Source of the DNA: Acidisphaera sp. L21
Lineage (GTDB): Bacteria; Pseudomonadota; Alphaproteobacteria; Acetobacterales; Acetobacteraceae
Length of the DNA stretch: 64,000 bases
Assembly (NCBI RefSeq): GCF_009765685.1
Contig: NZ_LMUY01000145.1
Location: 64,519 to 128,518 of the forward strand
Direction of reading: 5' to 3'
A program made the position numbers and the translations under genes. Positions within the stretch are counted from its first letter, which is position 1. Every line of letters starts with the position of its first letter. Positions 38,007 through 47,811 of this stretch are shown here, in pieces. The notes under the pieces are model-generated. The model ran no database searches. It was not told the DNA's origin and saw only the letters and a program-made list of their open reading frames with translations.

Positions 38007-38432
38007 TCAGGTGGCGCGGCGACCGTCCGCGTCGACGACAACTTCGCCGTCTTCCTTGGTGAAGGCACCGCGTTGCGCTTGCGGCAGGATCTCCAGCACC
38101 ACTTCGGAGGGACGGCACAGCCTCACGCCGAGTGGCGATACGACCAGCGGACGGTTGATGAGGATGGGGTTCACCATCATCGCGTCGAGCAGTTGGTCGT
38201 CCGTCAGGTTCGGATTGCCCAGGCCGAGCTCGGCGTAGGGCGTGCCCTTTTGACGCATAATGGTGCGCGGCGTCAGCCCGGCGCGGGCGATGAGTTGAAC
38301 CAGCAAGGCGCGAGCAGGCGGCGTCTTGAGGTATTCCACGGCGCGCGGCTCAATGCCCGCGTTGCGGATCATCGCCAGCGTGTTCCGCGACGTGCCGCAC
38401 TCGGGGTTGTGGTCGATGACGACGTCGGTCAT
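38007..38432 (-). CDS. arsC: arsenate reductase (glutaredoxin-dependent)
   Basis: 141 residues of the ArsC thioredoxin-fold family. The catalytic Cys is in HNPECGTSRNTLAMIRN at residue 12, and the substrate-binding Arg is in NPILINRPLVVSPLGVRLCR. It reduces arsenate to arsenite with glutathione and glutaredoxin, supplying the substrate for ArsB downstream. First gene of the operon. No ArsR regulator gene is visible upstream (38433-38558), which is unusual. Confidence 0.94.
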   Translation of the reverse strand: MTDVVIDHNPECGTSRNTLAMIRNAGIEPRAVEYLKTPPARALLVQLIARAGLTPRTIMRQKGTPYAELGLGNPNLTDDQLLDAMMVNPILINRPLVVSPLGVRLCRPSEVVLEILPQAQRGAFTKEDGEVVVDADGRRAT

Positions 38433-38558
38433 TGCATTGCTTTCGCGGGAGTCATCACCGCGCCCCGGGGATCAATGGGTTTGGCGTCCGGAATAGCGGT
38501 TAAGCTGTCCATCAGGATGTATGCTTTCGTGCAGCGGTCTTTCGACCGTTATGAGGGT

Positions 38559-40388
38559 TCAAAGGCCCGGATTCTTTTGCAAGAATGACATCTTCAGGGC
38601 GGAGAGTGCCTGAATCAGTGCCATCAGCTCGCCGATGGAAAGGACGAGATGCTCATCTTCGCCAGTTGATCGGAGGTCGGCGAGCAGCGCACTATCGGCA
38701 GGAGCCTGCCAAAGGCAGATGACGATCTTGGCAGACGGCATCTTTTTCTGCATCCGGCGAACAAAGTAGCGGATGCCTGAGGCGGTGCTGCCATCTTCAA
38801 GCACGGAAAGGCAGCACAGCCGGGCGTTGGCGAGATCGACGCTTTCTGTGTCAGACGATCCGAGTACCAAGTTTGGCTCCATCGAAACGCCATACCCAGC
38901 GCTTCGCAGCACCTGAACGGCCATGGTCGCGGCGAGATCGTCCAACTGTCCACGCCCGGGGATGCAGACCACCGCGCCCGTGGTTTGCCAGTCAACCGGG
39001 AGAGACGTCGCCGGGTCCGAAGTTGGGACCACGCCGTCCAATTCCTCGAGTAGCCCAGCGATTTGAACATGGATTGCATCGAGGCGCTCGAAAGCAAGCG
39101 CATCCCGGGCGAGATCGCGCTGAGCCAAAGCTAAGCCACGTAGCGCCACCTTGTCGTAGTAGTCAGCGCGTGATGTTGCGGCAATCTGGGCCCGCGCACC
39201 GGGCGTGAGGTCGGAAGCATGTCCTTCGAGCGCCCGTTGGTAGAAGGTTTCGGACGGCTCAAGTGGCGGGGTGTCGCCGAGTATGACGTCAAAGAACGCC
39301 AGAGGCTGAACATGGCGCCCGATTACGACGAGGCAGACCGTCAAAGGCGTGGCGAGCAGTAGGCCGACGGGCCCCCACATGAATGCCCAGAAGGCGGTGG
39401 CGACAATGACGGCAATCGGGGACAGCCCAGTACTATGACCGTAGATGAGTGGCTCAATCACTTGGCCCATCACCATCTCGGTGCCGATGAATAGTGCAAG
39501 GACAGTCAAGGCCAGTGTCCAGCCCGGCACCACGGCGACTGCGAGCAACAGCGGCGGTAGCAGAGCGATGAAGATCCCAATGAACGGTACGAACCGCATC
39601 AAGGCGGCCAGAATGCCCCATAGAATGGGATTGGGCAGACCGGCCCACCAAAGGCAAGCTCCGATCAGGACACCAAAGGAACTGTTCAGACCAAGCTGGA
39701 AAAGAAAATACCTGGAAAGCCTTCTTGCAGCGTCGTTCATTGCCAGGATAGTCCGGTGCAGGTCATGCCGTCCTACAAGCCGGACCAATCGATCCCGCAG
39801 GTCTTCGTTCGAGAGAAGGATGAAGATGGTGAATACCAGCACGACGCCCGCGGTGGTCAGCGGAGCCAGCAGCGGTGTGGCTAGTGTGCGGGCGATCGCG
39901 AGACCAGACGCGTTCTGGATCCCCAATGCTGAGGCAGCCTCCGTTGCTGTTGGCGCCTTCGCTCCCGCGGGTCCTGTGCTGCTGCCTTTTGGCTCCACGG
40001 CGCCCTGCAGCAGCCGTTGGGTCAGGCCGCCGCCGGTGCTCAGGGCGTGCCACTTGTCCATCACCGTCGACTGGTAGGATGGTAGGTTGCCCGCCAGCGA
40101 GCCGATCTGACGGCCGACAACGAGCCCGATGCCGCCGATGGCTGCAAATGCGAGGGCGACCACGATAAGCACGCTTACGACGCGTGGAATTCGGATATGA
40201 CGGAGTAATGCGCAGGCGGGCGCCAGAACGAATGCGAGCAGCCCAGCCAGCACGAGTGGCATTAGCAGTTCCCGGCCGAAGTAGAGTGCCGCGACGATGA
40301 CGGCTCCCGATACCAGGTAGGCCACGGCAGGGGTCCTGACGTGGGGTTCGGACTCCAGCACCACGTCGTCGGGTATACTCTGGCTCAT
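38559..40388 (-). CDS. AI-2E family transporter with an extra C-terminal domain
   Basis: 609 residues. The first 360 are an AI-2E family (PF01594) membrane domain with about eight helices; family-like blocks are AYLVSGAVIVAALYFGRELL, NSSFGVLIGACLWWAGLPN, ILAALMRFVPFIGIFIALLP and the C-terminal GLSPIAVIVATAFWAFMWGP. The last ~250 residues are soluble and not part of the standard family: a helical linker (TFYQRALEGHASDLTPGARA) and then a Rossmann-like portion (GAVVCIPGRGQLDDLAATMA; LCCLSVLEDGSTASGIRYFV; AKIVICLWQAP). That tail resembles a B12-binding-like or pseudo-receiver sensory domain. It is divergent from a lone receiver and a hybrid kinase, suggesting a signalling link. Confidence 0.85.
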   Translation of the reverse strand: MSQSIPDDVVLESEPHVRTPAVAYLVSGAVIVAALYFGRELLMPLVLAGLLAFVLAPACALLRHIRIPRVVSVLIVVALAFAAIGGIGLVVGRQIGSLAGNLPSYQSTVMDKWHALSTGGGLTQRLLQGAVEPKGSSTGPAGAKAPTATEAASALGIQNASGLAIARTLATPLLAPLTTAGVVLVFTIFILLSNEDLRDRLVRLVGRHDLHRTILAMNDAARRLSRYFLFQLGLNSSFGVLIGACLWWAGLPNPILWGILAALMRFVPFIGIFIALLPPLLLAVAVVPGWTLALTVLALFIGTEMVMGQVIEPLIYGHSTGLSPIAVIVATAFWAFMWGPVGLLLATPLTVCLVVIGRHVQPLAFFDVILGDTPPLEPSETFYQRALEGHASDLTPGARAQIAATSRADYYDKVALRGLALAQRDLARDALAFERLDAIHVQIAGLLEELDGVVPTSDPATSLPVDWQTTGAVVCIPGRGQLDDLAATMAVQVLRSAGYGVSMEPNLVLGSSDTESVDLANARLCCLSVLEDGSTASGIRYFVRRMQKKMPSAKIVICLWQAPADSALLADLRSTGEDEHLVLSIGELMALIQALSALKMSFLQKNPGL

Positions 40389-40480
40389 GCTATGTCTCCG
40401 CCGTAGGGAGTGGGATGAGGAACTTTTTGGCCTGCGACGCGATGACGCCCTGCTGGAAATCCGTCAAACTGGACCTTGCA

Positions 40481-40858
40481 ATGACCAAGCTTTTGCTTGT
40501 CGAAGACCACGAGGAGCTCTGGGACTTTCTCTCGCGGCGCCTGCGCAAGCGCGGATTTGATGTGGTTCTTGCCCACGATGGGCAACAGGCCCTCGACCAG
40601 GTCGCAGCCGAAAGCCCGGACCTTGTCCTGCTAGACATGAACTTGCCCGTCATTGATGGCTGGACGGTAGCACAGACGCTCCGTGCCCAAGGTAATGCTA
40701 CCCCGCTGATCGCGCTGACTGCACACGCCATGGCTGGGGACCGAGCAAGGGCTTTGGAAGCCGGATGCGACGACTACCACCCCAAGCCCGTGAATTTCTC
40801 CGGCCTGTTGCAGCAGATCGACGACGTGATGCTGAAACGGGAAGAAGCCACCGTCTGA
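40481..40858 (+). CDS. single-domain response regulator
   Basis: 125 residues, a CheY-like receiver with no output domain. LLLVEDHEELWDFLSRRL carries the acidic pair, the phospho-Asp is in LVLLDMNLPVIDGWTVAQ, the conserved Thr in IALTAHAMAGDRARALE, and the Lys in DDYHPKPVNFSGLLQQ. The ATG at 40481 begins the receiver fold directly; earlier in-frame starts add only a non-conserved tail. It lies 146 bp before the hybrid kinase gene in the same direction and is probably its partner. Confidence 0.9.
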   Translation: MTKLLLVEDHEELWDFLSRRLRKRGFDVVLAHDGQQALDQVAAESPDLVLLDMNLPVIDGWTVAQTLRAQGNATPLIALTAHAMAGDRARALEAGCDDYHPKPVNFSGLLQQIDDVMLKREEATV

Positions 40859-41004
40859 TGGGTCGAGTCGGCAATGGCTCCAGGCGGTAGCCATTTCCAG
40901 ATTCCGATAGACGTGATGCGAAACAACGCCCAAACGGCTTTGTAGTTCCCTCCGGCGCATGATGGAGCATCGCTCCCTCTCCGCTCAAAATTACGGTGCA
41001 AGCA

Positions 41005-43508
41005 ATGTCCACCCGTATGTCGCTGGCACGCGTCACGAGAAGCCGGGAGCTGCTCCTGGCGGCGGCATTGATGGCGGTAAGTGCAGGCTGTTTTGCTGTC
41101 GATCGATGGGATCGCAATCAGGTCGATCTGGAAGTCCGCCGGGACAGCAAGATGGTCATCGCCTCTGAGCGGTTGCTTTCAGCGTTGAAGGACGTCGAAA
41201 CGGGGCAACGCGGCTACCTGTTAACGGGAGATGACGCTTATCTCGAACCCTACAAAGCGGCTGTTCCGCAGCTTCATGGCGAGCTCGACGCCCTGGCCGC
41301 GCTGGGTTTGCCTCTCGACGGCTTACCGGATCTCGTAAATGCCCGGGTGTCGACCGCAGAGGCGGGCATAGCGGCGCGTCGAGCCGGAGGGCTGACTGCC
41401 GCGGTTGATGCCATCAGCGCCGGGCGTGGGAAGGACCTGATGGACGCCGTGCGTGGCAAGGTTGGGTCCATCCAGGTTGCCTCACAGGCAAGGATCGACG
41501 GAGGCGCCGGGCAGGAGCGCGCTTGGTCGGCCATTTGACGGGGCTGTCGCTCCTGAGCTTGGCCGGAGCAGCCGCCACCGTCCTGATCCACGCCTGGAGA
41601 CGGCGGCGGGAAGGTCAGGCATTGGAGCAGCGGACGCGCGAGAGCGAGGCTCGCTTCCGGCGCCTGGCCGAGAACAGCGCTGCCATCATCTGGACGACAT
41701 CCCTCAAAGGCCGCTTTGAAACAGAGCAGACACAGTGGACGGCATTCACCGGCCAGGCGTTCAAGGGCGTCGACGACGTCGGTTGGGCCGACGCTATCCA
41801 TCCTGATGACCGAGACAAGACATTGCGGGCATGGTCGAGGGCAATCGCCACCCGGAAGCCTTTCATCACCGAGCACCGCCTGCGCCGGGCTGATGGCGAA
41901 TGGCGGCACATGGCTGTTCAAGGCGTGCCGGTGTTCGATGACGCGGGCCATGTCCGGGAATGGGTTGGCACGCATACCGACATCACCGAGCGCCGTCACG
42001 CGGAGGAAGCCCTCGCGGCGGCACGCGATGCGGCCGAGGCGGCCAACCGCTCCAAGAGCGCCTTCCTCGCCAACATGAGCCACGAACTGCGGACGCCCCT
42101 GTCAGCGGTCATCGGTTACAGCGAAATGCTGATCGAGGAGGTCGAAGACATGGGGCAGCCACACCTCCTGGCCGACCTGGGCAAGATTGAAAGCAATGCC
42201 CGTCACCTGCTCAGCCTGATCAACGATGTCCTCGACCTGTCGAAGATCGAGGCCAACAAGATGACCAGCTACGCCGAAGAGTTTGACGTCGCCAAGCTGG
42301 CCCGAGATGCGGCAGGCACTGTGGACGCCCTGGTGGAGAAGAAGGGCAACACCTTTAAGCTGGAGCTTGCCGACCATCTGGGCACCATGCATTCGGACGT
42401 CGTCAAGATCCGGCAATGCCTGTTCAACCTGGTCAGCAACGCGGCAAAGTTTACCGAGAACGGCGAAATTATCCTGGGCGTAAAACGCGAGGGCGACTGG
42501 ATGGAATTCCGGGTCACCGACAGCGGGATCGGGATGACCGAGGAACAGGTCGGCCGCCTATTCCAGCGTTTCGAGCAGGCCGACGGCAGCACCACGAGGA
42601 ATTTCGGCGGAACTGGCCTCGGGCTGGCCCTGACGCGGGCTTTCTGCCGCCTCCTAGGCGGCGACGTCACCGTGGAAAGTACCATCGGCCATGGTACGAC
42701 CTTCACCCTCCGTCTACCAGCCAGCCTTCCAGACCAGATCGTGCCCACCGAACCAGAGACGGCTGAACGAGCCATTGTAGGCAAGCAGCTTGTGCTCGTT
42801 GTGGACGATGACGCCTCGCAACGGGATCTGCTGACCCGTTTCCTGGAGCGGGAAGGATTCGCGGTCCGGACTGCCTCCGACGGACGCGCCGGGTTGGAAC
42901 TGGCACGCGCGCTGAAGCCACGTGCGATTCTGCTAGACGTAATGATGCCGCAAATGGACGGCTGGTCGGTTCTGACCGCCTTGAAAGCTGATCCGACAGT
43001 TTCTGATATCCCTGTCGTGATGGCCAGTTTCGTCAACGAACCCGCGCTCGCCAACGCCCTTGGCGCCAGCGATTACGTGCTGAAACCAGTGGAATGGGAG
43101 CAGCTGAAAAGTGTTATGCAGCGCTTCCGTGCCACGGAGGGGTCGGTCCTGGTTGTGGACGACGATCCTGACGCACGTCAGCGCCTGCGGACGGTGCTGG
43201 AGCGCCAGGGATGGGAGGTCGGCGAAGCCGGGAACGGTGAAGAGGCATTGGCAGCCGTAGCCGTGTCCACGCCGCAGCTCATCCTGCTGGACTTGACGAT
43301 GCCTGTGATGGACGGGTTTACATTTTTGGATGCGCTACGTGCTCGTCCGGGTGGACCGGAGATCTCGGTCGTCGTGCTGAGTGCCCGCGATCTCAGCAAG
43401 TCTGACCGCGCCAGGTTAGAGAGCGCCGACCGGGTTCTTCGCAAGGGAGATGTCGACCTACGCGATTTGCCAGGTCAGCTTGCCGAGCTAAGAAATGAAG
43501 CAGATTGA
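41005..43508 (+). pseudogene. CHASE3-PAS hybrid histidine kinase split by a frameshift
   Basis: The 5' frame encodes a membrane-anchored CHASE3 sensor (ELLLAAALMAVSAGCFAVDR; DVETGQRGYLLTGDDAYLEP) and ends at 41538. The 3' frame, open from 41523, begins inside the second membrane helix ([20 protein letters not shown]) and continues with a PAS domain, HisKA ([20 protein letters not shown]), an ATPase ([31 protein letters not shown]) and two receivers ([20 protein letters not shown] with [30 protein letters not shown] with [12 protein letters not shown]). Joined across a one-base shift near 41520 they form one normal hybrid kinase. The gene is either inactivated or wrongly assembled, or it could make two polypeptides from overlapping frames. 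The 5' start (41005 or GTG 40996) is uncertain. Confidence 0.8.
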
Positions 43509-43764
43509 AAGGCATGCTCGCGGCGTGCCGGGCCCGTGAACATAAACGGGTGCCGGAGACAAGCGTGGCGGCAATTACGACGTGAGTGCAGAAGTCAGCC
43601 GACCTGAACAAGGAAAAATCGGAGCGATTTCAGGAAATCAACGCCCAGACATCGGAGCGATTTCGAGTAAAAGCTGAGGCGAAGGATATCGAACTCCTTT
43701 CAGCAGTGGGTTCTTGTTGGATGTAGCGGCGCTCGTGTTGCTACGATGGCTCATGCTTCTGCAT
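43509..43764. other. intergenic region with a short direct repeat
   Basis: 256 bp between convergent units. ATCGGAGCGATTTC occurs twice (about 43618 and 43654). No gene was recognised. Confidence 0.45.
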
Positions 43765-43806
43765 AGTTCGGGCCAGATGGTGGCTAGCTACCATCTGGCC
43801 CGAACT
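43765..43806. terminator. perfect 17-bp stem between convergent genes
   Basis: AGTTCGGGCCAGATGGT (43765-43781) and ACCATCTGGCCCGAACT (43790-43806) are exact inverted copies around an 8-base loop. It ends 12 bp from the stop of the minus-strand molybdenum subunit and lies 257 bp after the kinase stop. No T-run follows on either strand. A bidirectional terminator is the simplest reading. Confidence 0.65.
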
Positions 43807-43817
43807 TACTCTTCGAG

Positions 43818-46022
43818 TTAGGCCACCGCGGGTAACCGGGTCAGATACTTGTCCAGGGTAATTGGATAGTCGCGGACCCGCACACCTGTGGCGTTGTAGA
43901 CAGCGTTAGCTACGGCTGCAGCCACCCCGCACAGGCCCAGCTCACCCACGCCCTTGGCTTTCATGGGGTTTGCAATTGGGTCCGTTTCATCAAGGAAGAT
44001 GACATCCTGATGGGGGATGTCGGCATGCACCGGCACCTCGTAGCCTGCAAGATCGTGGTTCACGAAGAAGCCACGGCGGGTGTCCACCGCAAGTTCCTCC
44101 ATCAACGCCGCTCCCACACCCATAGTCATGGCGCCGATCACCTGGCTTCTTGCTGTCTTGGGGTTCAGGATTCGGCCTGCCGCGCAGACGGCCAACATCC
44201 GACGTACCCGAATTTCGCCGGTGTAGGAGTTGACAGCCGCCTCCACAAAGTGCCCGGCAAAGGTCGATTCCTGATACTTCTTGTCTAGGTCACCATATTC
44301 GATTGCGTCCTCCGCCTGCAGGCCCACCTCACCGGCGGCGTCAGCCAGCGCCGCACTGCGACTGCCAGACGTGACACGGCCATCAGCAAACATTGTGTCA
44401 TCGGACTTGAAGCCGAGCTTCTGAGCCACTGCTTCGCGCAATTTCAAACAGGCCGCATAGACGCCGGAGGTCGAGTTGGAGGCACCAAATTGGCCACCGG
44501 AGCCAGGAGAGACAGGATACGTGCTGTCGCCGAGGCGCACCACGACCTGATGCAGGCCGACACCCATCATCTCGGCGGCTGTCTGGGCAAGGATGGTGTA
44601 AGTTCCAGTCCCGATGTCGGTCATGTCCGTCTCGACCGTAATGTCGCCCTTGCCGTCGAGGTAGACCTTGGCACCTGACTTCTTGACCATACTGTTGCGG
44701 AAGCCTGCCGCCATGCCCATGCCGACCAGCCAGCGGCCATCGACCGTCTTGCCTGGCGCTCCTCGCTTGGCCCAGCCGAACTTGTCAGCACCCATCTTCA
44801 GGCACTCAACCAGAGCCCGGCGGGAGTAGGGGCGCGATGGCTTCTCCGGGTCGACCTGCGTGTCATTCAGGATTCGGAATTGCACCGGATCCATGCCCAG
44901 CTTGTCTGCGATCTCATCCATGGCGATTTCCAGCGCCATCAATCCTGGCGCCTCACCAGGGGCCCGCATGGCGTTGCCCTCCGGTAGGTCCAACGTGGCC
45001 AGCCGCGTCGCCGTCATGCGGTTGGCACCGGCGTAGAGCAGGCGCGTCTGCATGACTGCCGTCTCCGGACGCCCCTCAGGCAGGTTGCCAGACCAGCCTT
45101 CGTGTCCGATGGCCGTGATGTGGCCGTCGGCCAGAGCGCCGATGCGGATGCGTTGGATGGTGGACGCACGGTGGGTCGTGTTGTTGGGGATGAGCGGCCG
45201 CTGCAAAGTCACTTTGACCGGCTGCCCAGCAGCGCGTGCTCCAAGAGCCGCAAGGATGACGTCGGAGCGGATGAACAGCTTGCCTCCAAAGCCGCCACCG
45301 ATGAACGGCGAGATGAGCCGGACATTGTCGTTGGGCAGGTTCAGCGTCGCCGCCACATCTTCCGTGCTGGAGTGGATCAGCTGGTTGGAGGTCCAGATGG
45401 TGACCTTGTTGCCCGTCCAAGCCGCCATCGATGCGAAGGGCTCCATCATGGAGTGCGAGTGGTCAGGCGTGGTGTAGGTCGCATCGAGCTTCACAGGTGC
45501 CGCGGCGAAGGCGCCAGCAAAGTCGCCGACCGATGTCGCGGACTTTGCATCCGGCTCATCCTTGGCTACCGGCGCTATGTTCTTTGCGGCGGCCAGGTCA
45601 TAGGTGCCCTGGTCCTCCTGGTAGCTGACACGGATCAGCGCCGCGGCTGAGCGTGCCTGCTCGAAGGTCTGGGCCACGACCAGGGCGACTGCCTGGTGGT
45701 AGTGCTCGATGGCCGGGCCGCCCAGCAGGTGAGCGGTGTTGAGCTTGCCCTTGCCCAGCTTGCCCGCGTTGTCGGCTGTCACGATGATGATGACGCCAGG
45801 TGCACCTTTGGCGGCATCCAGGTCCATGGAGGTAATTTTGCCCTTGGCGATGGCTGAGCCCAGCACATAGCCGTAGGCCGGGTTGTCGACCACGTCATGG
45901 CGCTCATAGGCATACGGCGCCGTCCCGGTGGTCTTCATCGGGCCATCGATACGTGTGTAGCCTTTGCCAACGACCTTGAGCTGGTCGATCGGGTTCGTGG
46001 TAGCGGGTGTGTCGAACTTCAT
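43818..46022 (-). CDS. aldehyde oxidoreductase, molybdopterin subunit (second copy)
   Basis: 734 residues, the large molybdenum subunit of the xanthine-dehydrogenase family. The N-terminus GKGYTRIDGPMKTTGTAPYA is the hammerhead domain. Cofactor loops are SPFIGGGFGGKLFIRSDVIL and TDIGTGTYTILAQTAAEMMG, and the catalytic Glu is in AKGVGELGLCGVAAAVANA. It shares motif order with the 14849-17092 subunit, but motif spacing and many residues differ, so the two are diverged paralogues. It has no signal of its own and would be exported with its Tat-bearing partner, as in PaoABC. The ATG at 46022 lies 4 bp after the FAD gene stop. Confidence 0.93.
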   Translation of the reverse strand: MKFDTPATTNPIDQLKVVGKGYTRIDGPMKTTGTAPYAYERHDVVDNPAYGYVLGSAIAKGKITSMDLDAAKGAPGVIIIVTADNAGKLGKGKLNTAHLLGGPAIEHYHQAVALVVAQTFEQARSAAALIRVSYQEDQGTYDLAAAKNIAPVAKDEPDAKSATSVGDFAGAFAAAPVKLDATYTTPDHSHSMMEPFASMAAWTGNKVTIWTSNQLIHSSTEDVAATLNLPNDNVRLISPFIGGGFGGKLFIRSDVILAALGARAAGQPVKVTLQRPLIPNNTTHRASTIQRIRIGALADGHITAIGHEGWSGNLPEGRPETAVMQTRLLYAGANRMTATRLATLDLPEGNAMRAPGEAPGLMALEIAMDEIADKLGMDPVQFRILNDTQVDPEKPSRPYSRRALVECLKMGADKFGWAKRGAPGKTVDGRWLVGMGMAAGFRNSMVKKSGAKVYLDGKGDITVETDMTDIGTGTYTILAQTAAEMMGVGLHQVVVRLGDSTYPVSPGSGGQFGASNSTSGVYAACLKLREAVAQKLGFKSDDTMFADGRVTSGSRSAALADAAGEVGLQAEDAIEYGDLDKKYQESTFAGHFVEAAVNSYTGEIRVRRMLAVCAAGRILNPKTARSQVIGAMTMGVGAALMEELAVDTRRGFFVNHDLAGYEVPVHADIPHQDVIFLDETDPIANPMKAKGVGELGLCGVAAAVANAVYNATGVRVRDYPITLDKYLTRLPAVA

Positions 46023-46026
46023 GGTG

Positions 46027-46977
46027 TCATGCCCTCGCTTCAGCCAGGACCGCGGCGAGCGTGCGCTCGACCAGCGGGAGTTTGAAGGCGTTCTCGTCCG
46101 TCGGCTTGGCGCCAGCCAACAGCTTCTCGGCCACGGCCTTGGCCCCGTGCGGCATCTCACCTTCTGCGGCTTCCACGCGCCAGGGCTTGTGAGCCACTCC
46201 GCCCACCGCAACCCGGCCACTGCCGTCCGGCTGCACGACGGCGGCAACCGAGATGAGGGCAAAGGCGTAGGACGCCCGGTCACGCACTTTGTGGTAGATC
46301 TGCTTGCCACCAACAGGCTTGGGCAGGGTCACCGCGGTGATGAGTTCGCCGGGCTGCAGAGCGGTCTCGACCTGCGGGGTATCGCCGGGCAGGCGGTGGA
46401 AGTCGGCAACGGGAATGCGCCGGGCCGCACCGGCGGGGTCGATGGTCTCCACCATGGCATCCAGCGCCCGCATGGCCACAGCCATGTCGCTGGGGTTGGT
46501 AGCGATGCAGGCGTCCGAGCTGCCGATGACGGCCAACTGGCGGGTGACGCCACCAATGGCAGAGCAGCCGCTGCCGGGCTGGCGCTTGTTGCACGGCTGG
46601 TTGGTATCATAGAAATACGGGCACCGGGTCCGTTGCAGCAGGTTGCCCGCCGTCGTGGCCTTGTTGCGCAATTGCCCTGAGGCGCCAGCGAGCAGGGCAC
46701 GGGACAGCAGGCCATAGTCCTTGCGGACCCGCTTGTCGGCAGCCAAATCGGTGTTGCGGACCAGCGCGCCGATGCGCAGGCCGCCGTCTTGGGTGGGCTC
46801 AATCTTGTCGAGGTCCAGGCCATTCACGTCGATGAGGTGGGAGGGTGCCTCGATCTGCAGCTTCATGAGGTCGAGCAGGTTGGTGCCGCCTGCGATGAAC
46901 TTGGCACCAGGATTGTCGGCCGCGGCGGCCGCGGCGGCAGAAGCGCTGGTTGCCCGCTCGTAGGTAAATGGCTTCAT
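46027..46977 (-). CDS. aldehyde oxidoreductase, FAD subunit (second copy)
   Basis: 316 residues, FAD-binding subunit. [20 protein letters not shown] and [18 protein letters not shown] bind flavin, and the loop with [16 protein letters not shown] carries cysteines for the extra [4Fe-4S] cluster found in PaoB. An alanine-rich stretch ([17 protein letters not shown]) lies near the N-terminus. The ATG overlaps the stop of the [2Fe-2S] subunit by 4 bp (ATGA). Closest relative in the window is the 13791-14804 protein. Confidence 0.93.
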   Translation of the reverse strand: MKPFTYERATSASAAAAAAADNPGAKFIAGGTNLLDLMKLQIEAPSHLIDVNGLDLDKIEPTQDGGLRIGALVRNTDLAADKRVRKDYGLLSRALLAGASGQLRNKATTAGNLLQRTRCPYFYDTNQPCNKRQPGSGCSAIGGVTRQLAVIGSSDACIATNPSDMAVAMRALDAMVETIDPAGAARRIPVADFHRLPGDTPQVETALQPGELITAVTLPKPVGGKQIYHKVRDRASYAFALISVAAVVQPDGSGRVAVGGVAHKPWRVEAAEGEMPHGAKAVAEKLLAGAKPTDENAFKLPLVERTLAAVLAEARA

Positions 46978-47606
46978 GCCGTCTCTCCTGAGACTTCGGT
47001 GATGGCGTCCAGGATGTTGGAGTAGGCCCCGCATCGACAGATGTTGCCACTCATCCGCTCGCGGACCTCGTCGGCGCTGAAGCTTGCATGCGGCAGCAGG
47101 TCGCCTGTGACGTGGCTGGGGATGTCGGCCTTGATTTCGGCCAGGACGGCTACGGCAGAACAGATCTGGCCGGGCGTACAGTAGCCGCATTGGTAGCCAT
47201 CGTGCTTGATGAATGCCGCCTGCATGGGGTGCAACTGCTCCGGCGTGCCCAGGCCCTCGATGGTGGTGACCTTGTCGCCCTGATGCATCACGGCCAGGGT
47301 CAGGCAGGAATTGATGCGGCGGCCGTTGACCATGACCGTGCAGGCACCGCACTGGCCGTGGTCACAGCCCTTCTTGGTGCCGGTCAGGTGCAGATGCTCG
47401 CGCAGTGCATCCAGCAGGGTAGTCCGGGTATCAAGCGTCAGGTCTTCGTTATGTCCGTTTACAACCAACGACACCTTGGCCGATGGCAGCGAGGCCAGCG
47501 GGACGATCGGCTGGGCGTATGCCGCCTGGACAGCCAGAACTGCTGCAGTTGCCGCGCCAGTGGCCAACACTCCCCGGCGCGTTACCTCGATGTCATGTTT
47601 TGTCAT
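46974..47606 (-). CDS. aldehyde oxidoreductase, [2Fe-2S] subunit with Tat signal (PaoA-like)
   Basis: 210 residues. It opens with a twin-arginine signal peptide: [18 protein letters not shown] then a cleavage site after AYA. The ferredoxin cluster is in [19 protein letters not shown] and the second cluster domain in [16 protein letters not shown] and [12 protein letters not shown]. The whole three-subunit enzyme is therefore expected in the periplasm, where PaoABC of E. coli detoxifies aromatic aldehydes. A short insertion ([10 protein letters not shown]) occurs between the helical segments. First gene of the second operon; the ATG at 47606 is chosen because the Tat motif follows. Confidence 0.93.
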   Translation of the reverse strand: MTKHDIEVTRRGVLATGAATAAVLAVQAAYAQPIVPLASLPSAKVSLVVNGHNEDLTLDTRTTLLDALREHLHLTGTKKGCDHGQCGACTVMVNGRRINSCLTLAVMHQGDKVTTIEGLGTPEQLHPMQAAFIKHDGYQCGYCTPGQICSAVAVLAEIKADIPSHVTGDLLPHASFSADEVRERMSGNICRCGAYSNILDAITEVSGETA

Positions 47607-47811
47607 AGGACGCTCCGAGATGTTTGATGGACAGGCACTGTGAGCATGCCGATCAGGTGGCAAGGCATAGCATCGAAGTGGGTGCTGCAATTGGCCCTGC
47701 GACGCGCTACTGCCATCAAATCCCGGTGTAGCAAGGTGTCTGACAAAGCAGTGCCCACGCATCCGGTGTTGTCGTATACAAGCCTCTAAGGGGAGCGGCC
47801 ATGTCTCAGAG

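Noticed and set aside
36894-38588. 564-codon plus-strand frame opposite arsB and arsC
   Set aside because: Its product is a low-complexity mix of Arg, Gln, Asp and Gly, antisense to two intact conserved genes. It is a GC-rich shadow frame.
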